From Apiospora phragmitis (taxonomy: Eukaryota > Ascomycota > Sordariomycetes > Amphisphaeriales > Apiosporaceae), in the NCBI GenBank assembly GCA_038363925.1, contig JAQQWL010000006.1:5188501-5252500 (forward strand): a DNA stretch of 64,000 nt. Reading direction: 5' to 3'. The translations under genes were made by a program, and so were the position numbers. A model generated the notes under the pieces. The model made no database searches. It was not told the origin of the DNA and saw only the letters and a program-made list of their open reading frames with translations. Shown here piece by piece: positions 37,500 to 48,775 of this stretch (position 1 is its first letter; each line of letters starts with the position of its first letter).

Positions 37500-39352
37500 A
37501 CGTATCCCATAAGCGAATATCCCACACAAGCGAATATCTCACTTTCACAAATTTCCTTATAGCCTTAACCTTTTTTTATATTCTTTTACGTCCGAAAATG
37601 CTATAACTTTAAAAAAAAAAGTAATATAATTTTAACGCTTTAAGCGCTTAAAAAGATAATTAAAGGTTAATTAAAAACTTAACGAGAGTATTACTTTTAT
37701 TAAAAACCTTATAATATAAACGAAATAATTAACCTATACGATACGAAATATTTACGAATTCTTAAAAGTTTCTAAATTTCGAAAAAAATGCGATTATTTA
37801 ATATATTATTAATTTAAATACGTGATCGTTTCTTCCCCGGTTAAATAATATAAAAAATATAGTAAATTAATTATTTAATTTACGTAACGCGAGACGCGTT
37901 AGTATTAATTAGGCCTTTAACTTTATACGATAATAACTAGACCTCCGGACGCGTTTTAATTAAAAAATCGATTATTAAAAAGTTCTTTACGAAAATCCCG
38001 ACGCGTATCGCGTATAGTTTACCTTTGTACGGAATATAATTTATAAATATAGGATCTAAAAGGAGGATATTTATAACTTCAACGAGACCGGCTTTTTTAT
38101 AAGTTAAATCTTATCCGAAATAATTATAACCACCTTTAATCGACGCGGAAAGTTTAAAATAATATAATAAAAGAACCGGGAATAAGTTATAATTATTTAA
38201 AAAATCGGATTATATAGTTACGTTATTTTTTTATATATTATTTTTATTAAAAAAATATTTTTTTTTAATACGAAAATAATTTATTATTAAAGGATTAAGT
38301 AATCGTAATTATTAAAAATAATTAAATTACGAATAAAAAAGGCGAGAATTAAATTCGATACTTTAATTAATATATTAAGTTTTATATAAAAAATTATTAT
38401 CGTTTTTTAGTTTTAAACGGTTACGAAAATTATTATTTAATAATTTTTAAACTTTATTATAAAAAGAACTTAATTATTATATTTTATATACCTTCTTATT
38501 TATTATATAAACTCTAGCTTTTTAATATTAGTTATTTTTATATATTAAAAAAGGTATACGGGAAAGAAATTAAATATTTTATACGGGCGTATATTACTTA
38601 TATTTTAAAGGAAGACTTCTTACTAACGTTTTTAAAAGCGTTTTAAGCGATTTTTACCGTTTTAAATATATGAGGAGGCTTTCGAAAAATAAGACTCGTC
38701 TCGTATAATTTAGAATATATTATTTTAGTTAGATATAAAGCTATATATTTTAATACTTTCGGGGACGTTTTCCGGCTTATTTATTTCTTAAGAATTAAAA
38801 ACTTTAAATAATTCGATTAAGGCTTAATCCTAAACTAAATACGTTCGAAACCGTATTATACGGTATTAAAATAACTTTTTAATATTTATTTTAATTAGTT
38901 TTAATTAAATCGTAAAAGTTATAACGTATATTATATACCGAGTTATTTTTTTAAAAAGTAAGAACGCGATACTTTAAAAAGTAAATAAAATATTTAGCTA
39001 GCGCCGCCGTACGAAAAAAAAAACGGCTATAAAATAGAGGATTATTTCGTATATAAATTAAAGAAAACCTATAGTTTTAAAAGAACATTAATAGATAATT
39101 ATAAAACGAATCGCGTCGAAGGAGTAATTATACGAGGACGTTTAGGACACGCTTATAACGTTATAGAATTTACGGAGAGCCCGGGCATAATACGCGTACT
39201 TATTAGAATAATATAGAAATATCTAGAGATAAGGATTCCGATTAATTTTAATATTTTAAATACGTTATAATAAAATTAACTTATATTTTATTAAAAAGGG
39301 TCTAAAAGAATGGGACATTCGCTTGTGTAGGATATTCGCTTGTGGGATACGT
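37500..39352 (+). mobile_element. Fot1/pogo-type DNA transposon, copy A2 (1853 bp)
   Basis: Starts ACGTATCCCATAAGCG at 37500 and ends TTGTGGGATACGT at 39352, with TA on both sides. The terminal repeats contain a twice-repeated AAGCGAATATCC core. The transposase is homologous to A1 but more heavily mutated (the first catalytic Asp reads Asn, NFNETG). The right end is the exact boundary of the AT-rich block. Confidence 0.88.
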
Positions 39353-40796
39353 TATTATTTTATACCATAAAGAAGGATTATTAAAGAAATCTACTGCACC
39401 TCCTATGTCATGATTTAACAACAAGCCTGGATGCCTAGATGGGATGATACGTAGCCACAACTAAGTTGCAAAATGACGACACGAGGAGAAGGCTTTGTCC
39501 ACGCTTCGAGATGTTATTGCCTCGTTCATGTGCAATCTCGATAGCATGACCAGGATTAGTGCTTGGATACCGGTGGTCACTTCGTTTTCCCACCGGTACC
39601 CACGGGGCAGCAAGCGCCATTACAAAAAGCTAGACCAGTTGCGTTCGAAAACATTCCGGCCTCCAACGCTCCAGCTACCTCATCAGCCCCCCGCTCCGCT
39701 ACGAAGTCCCGTGGTCGAGCTGAAAGAAGATGGTGTCAGGCATTGCAACTTAACCATCACCCACATATCTCAATGGCCCCGCCGCACCGGAGATGGCTGT
39801 TGCTGCTGTTGTGATGACATGCAACAGGTCAATCTCCTCCCATCATCCATCAACACTGCTCTGGTGATGCCACGCTGAACGTCAACTACCCAGGGCTCAG
39901 CCGAAAACAAACCGAGGAAGGTCATTACTTTAACATGACAGGTAGTTACGACCGATCAGGTCAACCAACTGAAGAGTGTCCTAGATACAGTTAAGTTCGA
40001 GAGCACTGCGAGATTTTAGAGCATTAGTCGACTGGAAACCATCCGACTACCCTCTATTTGGGGCATTGCTAGCCCTCAAGCTGTACCTCTATACAGATGG
40101 TCTTGCACAAAGAGAATATGGCAACGCAAGGATGTTTTATACACCGCACGATCAGTGTTACCAAATTGGTATATTGGCAGTTCTGTCAATGGCACGTTTT
40201 CTTTTGATTAGTAAGAAATATCTCATAGCTATCCTCTAAGTGTATGAAATTACGAAACGCCCCCAGAAAGGCAGTTTCCAGGAGCATCACTATACCCTTA
40301 AGTCTTTGGGATGCCCCGACGATGGATAATGAGTGCAGGCGAGTAGACCTGCACGTCAATCCTTATCATATCGCTCGTTCCTACTCACAAGCTCCCCGGA
40401 CGAATCAGGGATGCAAACCGTCTGTCTAGTGGTCACTGCTGTTCAGTTGCGCCTGGGGCTTAAGTGAATATTCCTTAAAACAATACAACAAGGTTGCAAA
40501 TAACTAGGTACCTTTGCTGGGCGACCCCAACCAACAAGTAGCCCCTTACTTCCTTATCGTCGCCCTAAGGAACGTCAAAGAGTGATCGATTGGCTGGTAT
40601 GGTTCGATGTGCTTTCTAATCTCCTTTAATTTTAGTTAGAAGTGATGGCGGCATACGTTAGATGCACGGCCAACTGTAGCCCTGCCTGTCCGGAACGTGT
40701 TGCAACCACATTTTCTTTGTTCCTACAGGGTAATCACCAACTGTCGTTTTTCTTTCCATTGGGCATAACAGGCAAGAATTTCACCCTTCACAAACC
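39353..40796. other. Right shoulder of the nest, no gene supported
   Basis: Composition is normal from 39353 on. Short open frames show no domain. It is probably the promoter side of the following dehydrogenase. Confidence 0.5.
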
Positions 40797-41906
40797 ATGG
40801 CTAGTGTTGTCTTCAATGAGCCCGAGAAAAGGGCAGGCTTATTAGCCTTTCTCCAACGCCAACTGCTAGTGACACCTCCCTTGCCGCGCAATGTCAACAT
40901 CCATGGTAGGGCAGCCGTCGTAACAGGGTCGAATGCTGGTATCGGCCTGGAGTGTGCGCGCCAGCCACTCGACCTTAGATGTTCGAAGCTCATTCTAGCC
41001 GTCCGAAATGAGACCAAAGGGGGAGGCTGCAACTAAATACCTGCTGAGAGACTCCCGGTTCACAGATCGCGAAGTCGTCGTCTGGTCACTCGACCTCGAG
41101 TCTTACGAGTCCATCGCCCACTTTACTAATCGTGCAAAGAGTCTGGATCATCTCGACATCGCTGTCTTGAACGCTGGTATCATGCAGCATGAACATGAGC
41201 TGCACCCAGACACCAACCACGAAAAGACGATCCAGGTCAATCTGATATCCACTGCTCTCCTTGCCGTCCTTCTTCTTCCTGCGCTGAGCTCCAAGACTCG
41301 CTCGGCCGATTCACCTGGCCGAATAGCTCTGGTATCCTCCGAAATGGCCTCATGGTCCACGTTGTCCGAATCTTCCATCCCGATCCTGCCCACCCTGGAC
41401 AAATCAGATCGCTACGACATCTTCGGCCAATACATGGCGTCCAAGCTTCTGCTCCAGCTTTTTGTTTCTCAGCTTTCTCTCCAAGTTCCTTCCTCCTCTG
41501 TCATTATCACCATGCCCAATCCAGGCCTTTGCTACGGCACAGGCCTGGGGCACGCTGCTTCGGGTCCATCACTTGCTGATAGGATAGCGGCCGGTGCCAA
41601 GAGGCTGGTCGGGCGATCTCCGTCGGTCGGGGCAAGAATGCTCACTGATGCGGTCGTAAATCATGGCTTGGAAGCCCACGGACAGTACATCGAGGACTGC
41701 CAAGTTCAGCCGTAGGTTGTCCCCCGCCCCCCCCCCTCAAGATCCAGCGTCTTTCTTCCTTGCTCAAATCGACTAGAATGGCACCGATCGTTTACAAACC
41801 AGCTGGCGAGATTCTCCGCCAGTCTCTATGGGATGAATATCTCGGTCTAGCAGAACTTTCTGCATATCACATAGATGAAACCATCAGAGAACTCTCAGAT
41901 TCGTAA
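40797..41906 (+). CDS. Short-chain dehydrogenase/reductase (retinol-dehydrogenase-like), frameshifted
   Basis: NAD(P)-dependent oxidoreductase with a Rossmann fold. From ATG 40797: cofactor motif VVTGSNAGIG, LILAVRNETKG, structural NAG (AVLNAGIM), catalytic Ser in ALVSSEMASW, catalytic pair in YMASK, then the NPGLCYG loop. A C-terminal exon is added through a 65-base intron (41712-41776, GTAGGT...CTAG), giving QPMAPIVYKP and WDEYLGLAEL, with stop at 41904-41906. One extra G in a run of five (41019-41023) shifts the frame between ETKG and EAATKYLL. Otherwise the gene is fully conserved. Substrate unknown; neighbours suggest secondary metabolism. Confidence 0.83.
41712..41776 (+). other. Intron of the SDR gene
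   Basis: The apparent stop TAG at 41713-41715 is part of the GTAGGT donor. Splicing to the CTAG at 41773-41776 adds a conserved C-terminal 43 residues. Confidence 0.75.
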
Positions 41907-42029
41907 GGATTGTCACATGATTGCAGCATAACGGCAAATGAGAACATGGCCATTTATTAGGCTTCAACTATCGGGCTAAGGATGAGTCGGAAACTTGGTG
42001 ACTCTATAAGTGCCGCACTGACGATAAGG

Positions 42030-42790
42030 ACAACATAATCTTTCCATTGCTTCCCAACTGTACCTTGGTTCTATCTGCCTCATCAAGGCGGCCATCTTAT
42101 TGGATTAGGTTCGCATCTTGGCCCCAGCTAGTCGCGGGCTGGTTTACTGGGCCTGCCATTCTACAATATGGGCAAATGTTGCCTACTACCTCTCCATTAT
42201 CGTGGCGTTCAATGTTGCTTGTACCCCATACGCGCTGAACTGGGACATCCTGTCGAAAGGCAACTGTAATCGTGTCAATACGCACTACACCAATCTGGCC
42301 ACTTCTATCTTCAAAATCATCTCCGGCTTGTAAGTGATCATTGTCTTTCATTAATCACATCTTCGCAAGAAGGAGTACCATTGCAAGGGGGCGACTCGCT
42401 AATAGGCTACGTTGTAACAGTGTGATCCTGGCAATTACTAAGAGGGCTATCTGGACGCTTCATATGTCGAGAAAAAAGAGGATTGGCGTATCTGCGATCT
42501 TACCCATTGGTTTTCTGGCGTGCGTCTCGGGCATCATTTGAATAGTTGAGACGGTACGCCATGCCGAGTCACCGGACTATGTCTACCCGTTTTCTGGCGT
42601 CATGTGCTGCTACGCCGCCGAGCTCACATGTGGTTTTTTGGTCATCAGCGTGCCGAGTTTCCCCAAAGCTTTCTCCTCCCTCCAGATGAGCAAGCTGGTA
42701 TTATCGTGGGTGAGCTTACGTTTCAGCCAGGTATTCAAGGGAAGCAGCAACAACTCTTCCACGTGGTACGGGAATAATGCAAGGGGTTAG
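42030..42790 (+). pseudogene. PTH11-like / rhodopsin-domain fungal membrane protein, decayed
   Basis: A multi-pass membrane protein of the large fungal integral membrane family. The readable part runs LYLGSICLIKAAILLD, stop, VRILAPASRG, then TIWANVAYYLSIIVAFNVAC, ALNWDILSKGNC, a 91-base intron (42330-42420, GTAAGT...CAG), VILAITKRAIWTLHMSRKKRIGV, CVSGII, stop, IVETVRHAESPDYVYPFSG, and GFLVISVPSFPKAFSSL. In-frame stops are TAG at 42106-42108, where Trp (TGG) is expected, and TGA at 42539-42541, where Arg (CGA) is expected. The 5' part is not recognisable. The first stop is a TpG to TpA change, as RIP makes. Confidence 0.72.
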
Positions 42791-43534
42791 GAGATGAGAG
42801 AGGTTGGCAAGACTCCAAGAGAGAAGAAATTGACGGGAATACCATCTGGAGACACGCAATGGGCCTTCTCACGACACTTTGCTTCGTGAGGATGTTGACG
42901 TCGAGCGAGGGATATCCCGAACGACTCAATTCGAGGCAAGCGAGTCGTATGGCCACAATGCTGCTCGACCAGAGCACAGGTATCAAGATCAGTGGTGTGG
43001 GGGGTCGAGGCTGAATAAGTAGGAGATGGTCTATTATTATGGTTCATGTCGTCTGATGTCCCAAAGTCTGATGTGTGTGCAGCATTGTTCCGGAATAATA
43101 GAGACCCCACAGAGAAATCAGTAAACCAGGTACACATATCAAACCATTAGGTATTTTACCGCAAGCTCTACTGAACCAGCATATTTGCTCGTCATGTTTC
43201 AGTGGGTACGGCGCTAGTTTACGAAATCTAAATATTCGAGTTTTCCACTCCAGAGCCCCATTGAAGTAAGGTAGGAAATCCCGGCAGCATGGCTGAAGGT
43301 CACGCATAATCAAAATTGGGGCGGAGTTGCAGGGGCAAGGGTTGGGAGGTAAGGGATAGGATCCAAGCAGCATCCAGCTTTCTTTGCCGTCTCTGAGTGG
43401 CGGCTGACAACCTATTCACCCGTTTTGCCGCTGTCTGTTCGGGTGGACTTCTCTTTTATAGAAATTATGAACTAAGGTCAAGCTAAGTCCCTTTTCCATT
43501 CCAATTCTCTGCTCTGCCAGCCCAGTTTTCGACC
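42791..43534. other. Intergenic region, no gene supported
   Basis: 3' flank of the PTH11-like relic and promoter of the P450. No coding frame is supported. Confidence 0.45.
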
Positions 43535-45219
43535 ATGACGACTTCCTTAGTCATCCCACCCAACATGTTCTCGGCAACGGCCTGGTCTTGTTTATCGGCA
43601 CTCATCGCTTATGTAAGCGTCAAGCAAAGAATCTAGCCTTCCCTTCATCATGCATATGAATGAGCTCGGTGATTAATAGTATCTATTGAATGATTAGCTC
43701 GCCGCGATAGCCGCCTATCGAATCTTCCTGCATCCTCTGAGCAGATACCCGGGCCCTCTTGTTGCCAAGATGACGGACGCCTACAGCGGCTTCTTCGCAT
43801 ACCGCAGGCGTCTCCATCTTACGACATGGGAAAATCAACACAAGTACGGCTCTGTTGTTCGTCAAGGTCCTAACAAGTTGGTCTTCACATCTATCCGGGC
43901 TATACCGTCTTCACCGCTACAGATAGGCACCTTCATTGCGCCCGCCGACAGCTCGTTGGGCAGGTTCTGACGGATTGCCCCATGCGTGCTTTCGAGCCCA
44001 CCATGATCGAGCAGGTCGAAACTTACCTACGAAGACTATCCACCGACGCCAGATCCTCCAAGCCCGTCAACATGACGGAGAGGTCGAGGGCAGCTAGGCC
44101 TGAATATCGCTGGCCTGTTGGGGTTTGGATACGACCTCGGACTACAGACCAAGGACACCAATCAGTTCATGCTGACCATGCTGGATGCGGGCACATTGTG
44201 GAGCAGCGTCTTCTTGCAGTGGCCCAACGCTCGGAGATTTAGGCTAGGTCTGGTTTCGGTGCGGGTGTTTCGCGAGTATCGTGGTAAATACCTGTGTCTC
44301 ATCGAGGAAATGATCCGCCAGCGCACAACCATGGCCAAGGACGCGAAACATGATTTCTATTCGTTTGTAGCAGACGCCCTGGATGACAAGTCGGGCGATG
44401 GCCTTCGACAGAACGAGCTCTGGGCCGAGTCCAATCTTTTTCTTACTGCAGGCATGTGGAATCTTTCTTATCTGTTATCTGTAGGCTCATCTCATCCCCC
44501 CTACCGGCTGAAATTAACCATGTTACAACTGCAGCGGGAGACACGACAAAAACAGCACTCAGCGGCGCATTTTCTACCTGGCACATACTCCCGATGCGTA
44601 CCGAAAGCTCAGCGCCGAGATCCGACATACCTTCCAGAGTGGCAATGACCTCCGTGGCTCTGCCTTGGCCGGCGGTCCGTATCTCCGAGCTTGTATCGAT
44701 GAAGCGTTACGACTAGCCTCGCCCGCTTCAGGCACTCTTTGGAGGGAACTCCGAGCGGACAGCGATGCCGAGTCCTATACCGTCGACGGATACTTGATTC
44801 CTCGCGGCACCGTCTTGGGGCTAAATATCTACTCCATCCATCACAACCCGGATTACTTTCCTGACCCCTTCTCCTTCCGACCGGAACGGTGGCTGGATGA
44901 CTCCGGGTACTCTCCCGCGGTGAAGAAGACCATGATCGACGCCTTTACTCCCTTCTCGACGGGCGCTAGAGGTTGTGCTGGAAAGACAATGGCGTACATG
45001 GAGGTTGGCCTCGTCATCGCCAAGACGCTCTGGTACTTTGACTTTGAGTCCTCGCCTGGACAGCTCGGTCAGGTTGGGAGCGGAAACCCTGCAATGGACC
45101 GGGATAGACATCGCCCGGATGAGTTTCAACTGTATGACGTTTTCACGGCCCTCCACGAGGGTCCGTACTTGACCTTCCGGCCCCGTGAAGGCGCTGATCC
45201 AGCGGATTTGGAGCTCTAG
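43535..45219 (+). pseudogene. Cytochrome P450 monooxygenase, disrupted
   Basis: ATG 43535 starts an N-terminal membrane anchor (SALIAY, 85-base intron 43613-43697, LAAIAAYRIFLHPLSRYPGP). Later landmarks are VRQGPNKLVFTSI, ARRQLVGQVLTD, the I-helix AGDTT, the EALRL (ExxR), FRPERW and heme loop FSTGARGCAGK (Cys ligand present), with stop at 45217-45219. Between FTSIRAI and VFTATDRHLH about 30 expected residues are missing and the frame changes (about 43,903-43,908). One extra G lies at 44088-44090 and one T is missing at 44570-44573. An intron at 44452-44534 has a GC donor (GCATGT...GCAG). With an internal deletion plus two indels this copy is probably dead. Family cannot be assigned. Confidence 0.82.
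44452..44534 (+). other. GC-AG intron in the P450 gene
   Basis: The only way to join SNLFLTA to AGDTTKTAL in phase uses a GCATGT donor and GCAG acceptor. GT donors nearby shift the frame. Confidence 0.65.
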
Positions 45220-45600
45220 TTGAAGTTCAAAGCTTATTTTTCATGGTCTTGGGCTCAGGTTATGACAATAGAATATTACATAAAACTTCATGTGGCTGCA
45301 TTATAAGTGACTAGAGTGGATCGACTACATGCTGCTGAACGTTGTCGCCGGAGTAGAAAGGGGCATAGTCTGGGTACGTCGAAAGCGCTTGCAGATAGCA
45401 CGGGGGGTTTGGGCCGGCAGGCCGTGCCGGGCGTTCAAGTATTGGTACATTGGTGGACTTATATCACTTACCCGGCACAGGGATATACTGGTTTTAGGGT
45501 GAAAGACTAATTATCCAGTATAGTTGAACTGGGAAACTTATACGCCATAATTATGTGTCTTGTTAAGCAACTCTTAAGCCATTCCATAGTAACGATAACG
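45220..45600. other. Spacer, nothing supported
   Basis: Short intergenic stretch between the P450 and the second dehydrogenase. AT-leaning just before the ATG at 45601. Confidence 0.45.
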
Positions 45601-46299
45601 ATGGAATCACCGTACGACAGATTTTGTCTTATCACCGGGTAAGTTAACTAATATCCCAGCAACTCTCTTATCATGTACTAGTGAGCCCTCTTATTAGATG
45701 CGGGGAGGGGGAAATTGGCCATGCCCTGGCGCAAAGATTCTTCGAGTCAGGTCTGGTTGTCTTTGCAACATTGTTGTCGCACGAAGCACGGGAGCACTTG
45801 AACCACTATCTCATCCATATCGTCGACCTGAATGTTACCTCAGAGGAGGATACTCTTGCGATAGCAAAACAGGTCCAGTTAGTCACGGGTGGCCAGCTTG
45901 ATATCTTGGTCAATAACACGTGAGTACCTGTGCACGACTTTTTATTCAGGGAACGCAGTAATTAGCGAATATTCTTAGTCTTTTTCGGTCTAGATAATTA
46001 TCTAGTGGTGACCCATCCTACTAGTGGTATGTGTAGGCTGTATTCGATTCAGACAGCGAACAGATACTGCATTATGACAAGTTCTAATGTTTGAGAAAGG
46101 CTATACAATGACGGCTGACGACACCGATGACTGCCAGGCGGAGAAGATGTTTGCTGTGAACGTTTTCGGGCCTATGCGTATGGCGCACCAATTTCATCGA
46201 ATTCTCGTTAACGCCAAGGGGATTGTGGTTAATATTGGCTCCATCGGGAGCGTGTGTCCGTATGTGTCTGGGGCCTCCTACAATGCTACCAAAGCATAG
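45601..46299 (+). pseudogene. Second short-chain dehydrogenase (AYR1-like SDR), truncated
   Basis: ATG 45601 (MESPYDRFCLITG) joins through a 59-base intron (45639-45697) to CGEGEIGHALAQRFFESGL, i.e. the TGxxxGIG cofactor site with unusual residues. Next come DLNVTSEEDT, GGQLDILVNN (NNAG site), and after a poorly defined junction KGYTMTADD, MFAVNVFGPMRM, IVVNIGSIGSV and the catalytic YNATK. The frame ends at TAG 46297-46299 straight after YNATKA, about 100 residues too early for the family. The second intron (donor GTGAGT at 45920) has no acceptor that keeps the frame, so this exon join is damaged. A relic of a 1-acyl-DHAP reductase-like SDR. Confidence 0.7.
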
Positions 46300-46308
46300 C
46301 CCGCTACG

Positions 46309-46827
46309 ATGTCTTCCGACGCCAGAGGAGGCCTCTTCTGGGAGGGATTCAGTTTCCCGCTGGAAGAAGCTCTGTGGGATGCCTGGGCACGATGCGAAAG
46401 ATCCCGCCTGCACTCGGGTCTGGAACGAGGCGAAGTGGTCGGCCCCAACGGAAGGCCGGATGAATTCCAAGAATATCAGAATGTGTTTGATTGCTCGGTA
46501 TATCTGGACCAGACCGAGTGGGGTTCGACGAACAAAATCGCCTTGTTCCATGCAGCCTTTCGCCATTTCAGCTGGCCGCTGACTATTGTCTACCAGCTGT
46601 GTCAGGCTCAACCCCAGCGGATAAAAGTCCTCGTTCTGGGAAAGATAGAAACATGGAAGGACGGCCATAGGCTTGAGGCCTGGGTTGGATTGCTGGTAAA
46701 ACAGGGGTTACCGCCGCAGACTCAGGGAAAGAGTTGGCGTGTGTATTTGGAAACAGTCCATGTTATCAGTCGCAGAGCCAGAGAGTTGGCTTTTTACTTA
46801 GGTACCCGAGGGCTTGGAGGAAGTTAG
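46309..46827 (+). CDS. Hypothetical 172-codon open frame after the SDR relic
   Basis: In frame with the SDR relic and separated from it only by the TAG at 46297. The product (FWEGFSFPLEEALWDAWARC ... ALFHAAFRHFSWPLTIVYQL ... VLVLGKIETWKDGH) has a globular-looking composition with no signal peptide or membrane segment. I do not recognise it. It could be the tail of a fused or unrelated gene, or chance; no intron or promoter supports it. Confidence 0.35.
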   Translation: MSSDARGGLFWEGFSFPLEEALWDAWARCERSRLHSGLERGEVVGPNGRPDEFQEYQNVFDCSVYLDQTEWGSTNKIALFHAAFRHFSWPLTIVYQLCQAQPQRIKVLVLGKIETWKDGHRLEAWVGLLVKQGLPPQTQGKSWRVYLETVHVISRRARELAFYLGTRGLGGS

Positions 46828-48082
46828 TTTCGGTATTATCGGTGTTATGGAGCCAATACACGTTCAGATATGTTACCTTGAATTAGGCGTGTTACGTTCA
46901 GGCACCACATTAGACAAGTTATGACATTACAGGCAAGGCCCGGGGTTTCTGGCCAGGGGATGCGTGATAACCCATGACAAGGAAGCTAGCTGTATGTGTA
47001 GAGAATGGCTGGTATCATTTTCCAATAAATGATCATTCGAATGTGTAATATGTTAGGCCGCCGTATTCTGCGGGATGGCGGGCCGTGTGAGACCGTGGCC
47101 GCCTTTCGGGAGACCATGATAATAGTGCGCGAGATGTGTAAACCGCACTCACTTTCCTTCTTAGGAATGACCGTGAGAGAGGCCAGATATCCAATTATTT
47201 CGTCAAAATGTTGCGACTTCATCCGAGGCAGGTATGTAGAGACCGTTCGATCATCCTTATCAAAAAACCTACGTAGACGGGACGAACGGACTCACGACTG
47301 GCCAGCTTACACGGGATTTTTCCGGTGCCAAGGAAATCGTGAAGTCGTCAATCCCACCACGTTGAGAGGGCCGGGTCGACATCGCGGCAGTTCGAGCTAT
47401 TAGCGCCAAGAAACGGTAGTGTTGATATTGGTTCAACCCTACGACCCTATGCAGCTGAAAAAGCGTGGGAGCCAGGAGCCGGGATGGGGGGAGCTGTGCT
47501 CTCGGCTGAATGCGGTTGGATGCATGTGCATACAGATGTAACCTTAGCAATTCCAGCGACCCGAGCCGTGCCAAAATCGATAGTTTTCTTTAGCGCTTGT
47601 CAGTTCTCGCGAGGGCTTCCCATTCCGATCGACAGCCGCTAGACCGATGCAGACAGCCGCCCTCGTGGCGTACCACCAAACCTACGTATTCGGGGACCAC
47701 ATTTGGCAGTTCGGGCCTGCGACGGTAACCCAGAGCGGGGTTACACATGCAACGAAGCAGCCCAATGATGGCCGGCCCTCGGGGCTCGCTCCGATGACTA
47801 GGGAAGATAACCATTCGATTCTTGAATGTTTCAAATCCATCATCAATCAAGTGTAACATGATACATCGTGACTGTTCGAGGTGGTCCCATGTCAATGAAC
47901 TGATCTCGGCGAGAGTCCGGACGCGCCGTTGCGTTGAAGACGTTGGGCTGCTAGACTGAAGAGCCGCCTGACCAGCTGTCAAGGCCATAAAGCGAGTCAT
48001 GATCTGGACGAACTTAGGCCGACCCCGAGGTCTCTCTACATAGCTCCCATCACGACTACTCCCGAACGACAAGAGCCAAAAC
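46828..48082. other. Intergenic region, no gene supported
   Basis: No domain or splice structure in any frame. The minus-strand open frame that overlaps the next gene is a shadow. Confidence 0.45.
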
Positions 48083-48775
48083 ATGGATAATACACCAGCT
48101 CCACCAGGGCAGAGCGCCGTGGTCGACCTGAGCCAGCATCCCAGCGCCCAGCAATTCGTAACCAGGTGTGCCGAGTTCTTTGACGAAGTCCAGAACCTGT
48201 AAGGAGCACTAACCCCCCCTTGTCCCTTCTTTCCCGAGCTTGCCGTCCACTGACCCCTTGTTGCAATTAACAAAAGTACACCCGGAAAAGAACTCGAGGC
48301 GCGGCTCAACCAGAACCACGGCCCCGGAACCCCCTACTTCGACGACTTCTGCCGCTACATCCGCCAAGGCCTGGACGAGGGGTGGGTGGCCGCGCTCGAG
48401 GTCGACGGGCGGCGGTACCGGCGGGGCAAGATCGCGGAGCCGAGCGAAGCGACGCGCTTCTTCAGCATCACGACCGTGTACATGGACAGCGGCGGGGGCG
48501 GCGGCACGGGTATGCAGCTGGACCTCGAGCAGCCCTTCTCGGGGCAGTACCACAAGCACCCATACGGCGAGATCAATTGTGTTATACCTCTCGACGCGAC
48601 GGCGCAGCTGCAGGGGATGAGCGGGTGGCAGGGCGCCGGGTGGACGTCGCCGGGGCCCGGGACGCACCACTACCCGCGCGTGCGCGGCGGGAGGTTGGTC
48701 GCGCTGTTCTTTTTGCCGGCGGGGAGGATCACGTATGATGCGTCGCCGGATATGGCGCAGCCCACCTCCATTTAA
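48083..48775 (+). CDS. 4-hydroxylaminobenzoate lyase-like protein (DUF4863, PnbB type)
   Basis: Two exons, 48083-48198 and 48277-48775, with a 78-base intron (GTAAGG...AAAAG), ~204 aa, intact. N-terminal helix AQQFVTRCAEFFDEV, then TPGKELEARLN, FDDFCRYIRQGLDEGWVA, and a cupin-like C-terminal half with QYHKHPYGEINCVIPLD, GWQGAGWTSPGPGTHHYP and LVALFFLPAGRI. The conserved His residues (YHKHP, THHYP) suggest a metal or catalytic site. Bacterial PnbB converts 4-hydroxylaminobenzoate to protocatechuate and ammonia; the assignment here rests on remembered family motifs. No signal peptide, so cytosolic. A glycine-rich insert (SGGGGGTG) lies between the halves. Confidence 0.75.

Larger units (their letters stand above)
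18400..39352. mobile_element. RIP-degraded transposon nest (AT-rich block, ~21 kb)
   Basis: From about 18.4 kb the sequence changes within ~100 bases from balanced composition to extreme A+T with abundant TpA and short residual GC islands. It returns to normal exactly at the terminal repeat of the last transposon (39352). Long open frames vanish, yet eroded transposase, reverse transcriptase, integrase and gag motifs remain readable. C-to-T and G-to-A differences dominate between repeat copies. This is what repeat-induced point mutation leaves. Resolved elements are listed separately; the rest is unassigned. Confidence 0.93.

Noticed and set aside
47590..48309. 239-codon minus-strand open frame
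   Set aside because: Overlaps the promoter and first exon of the lyase-like gene and shows no domain.
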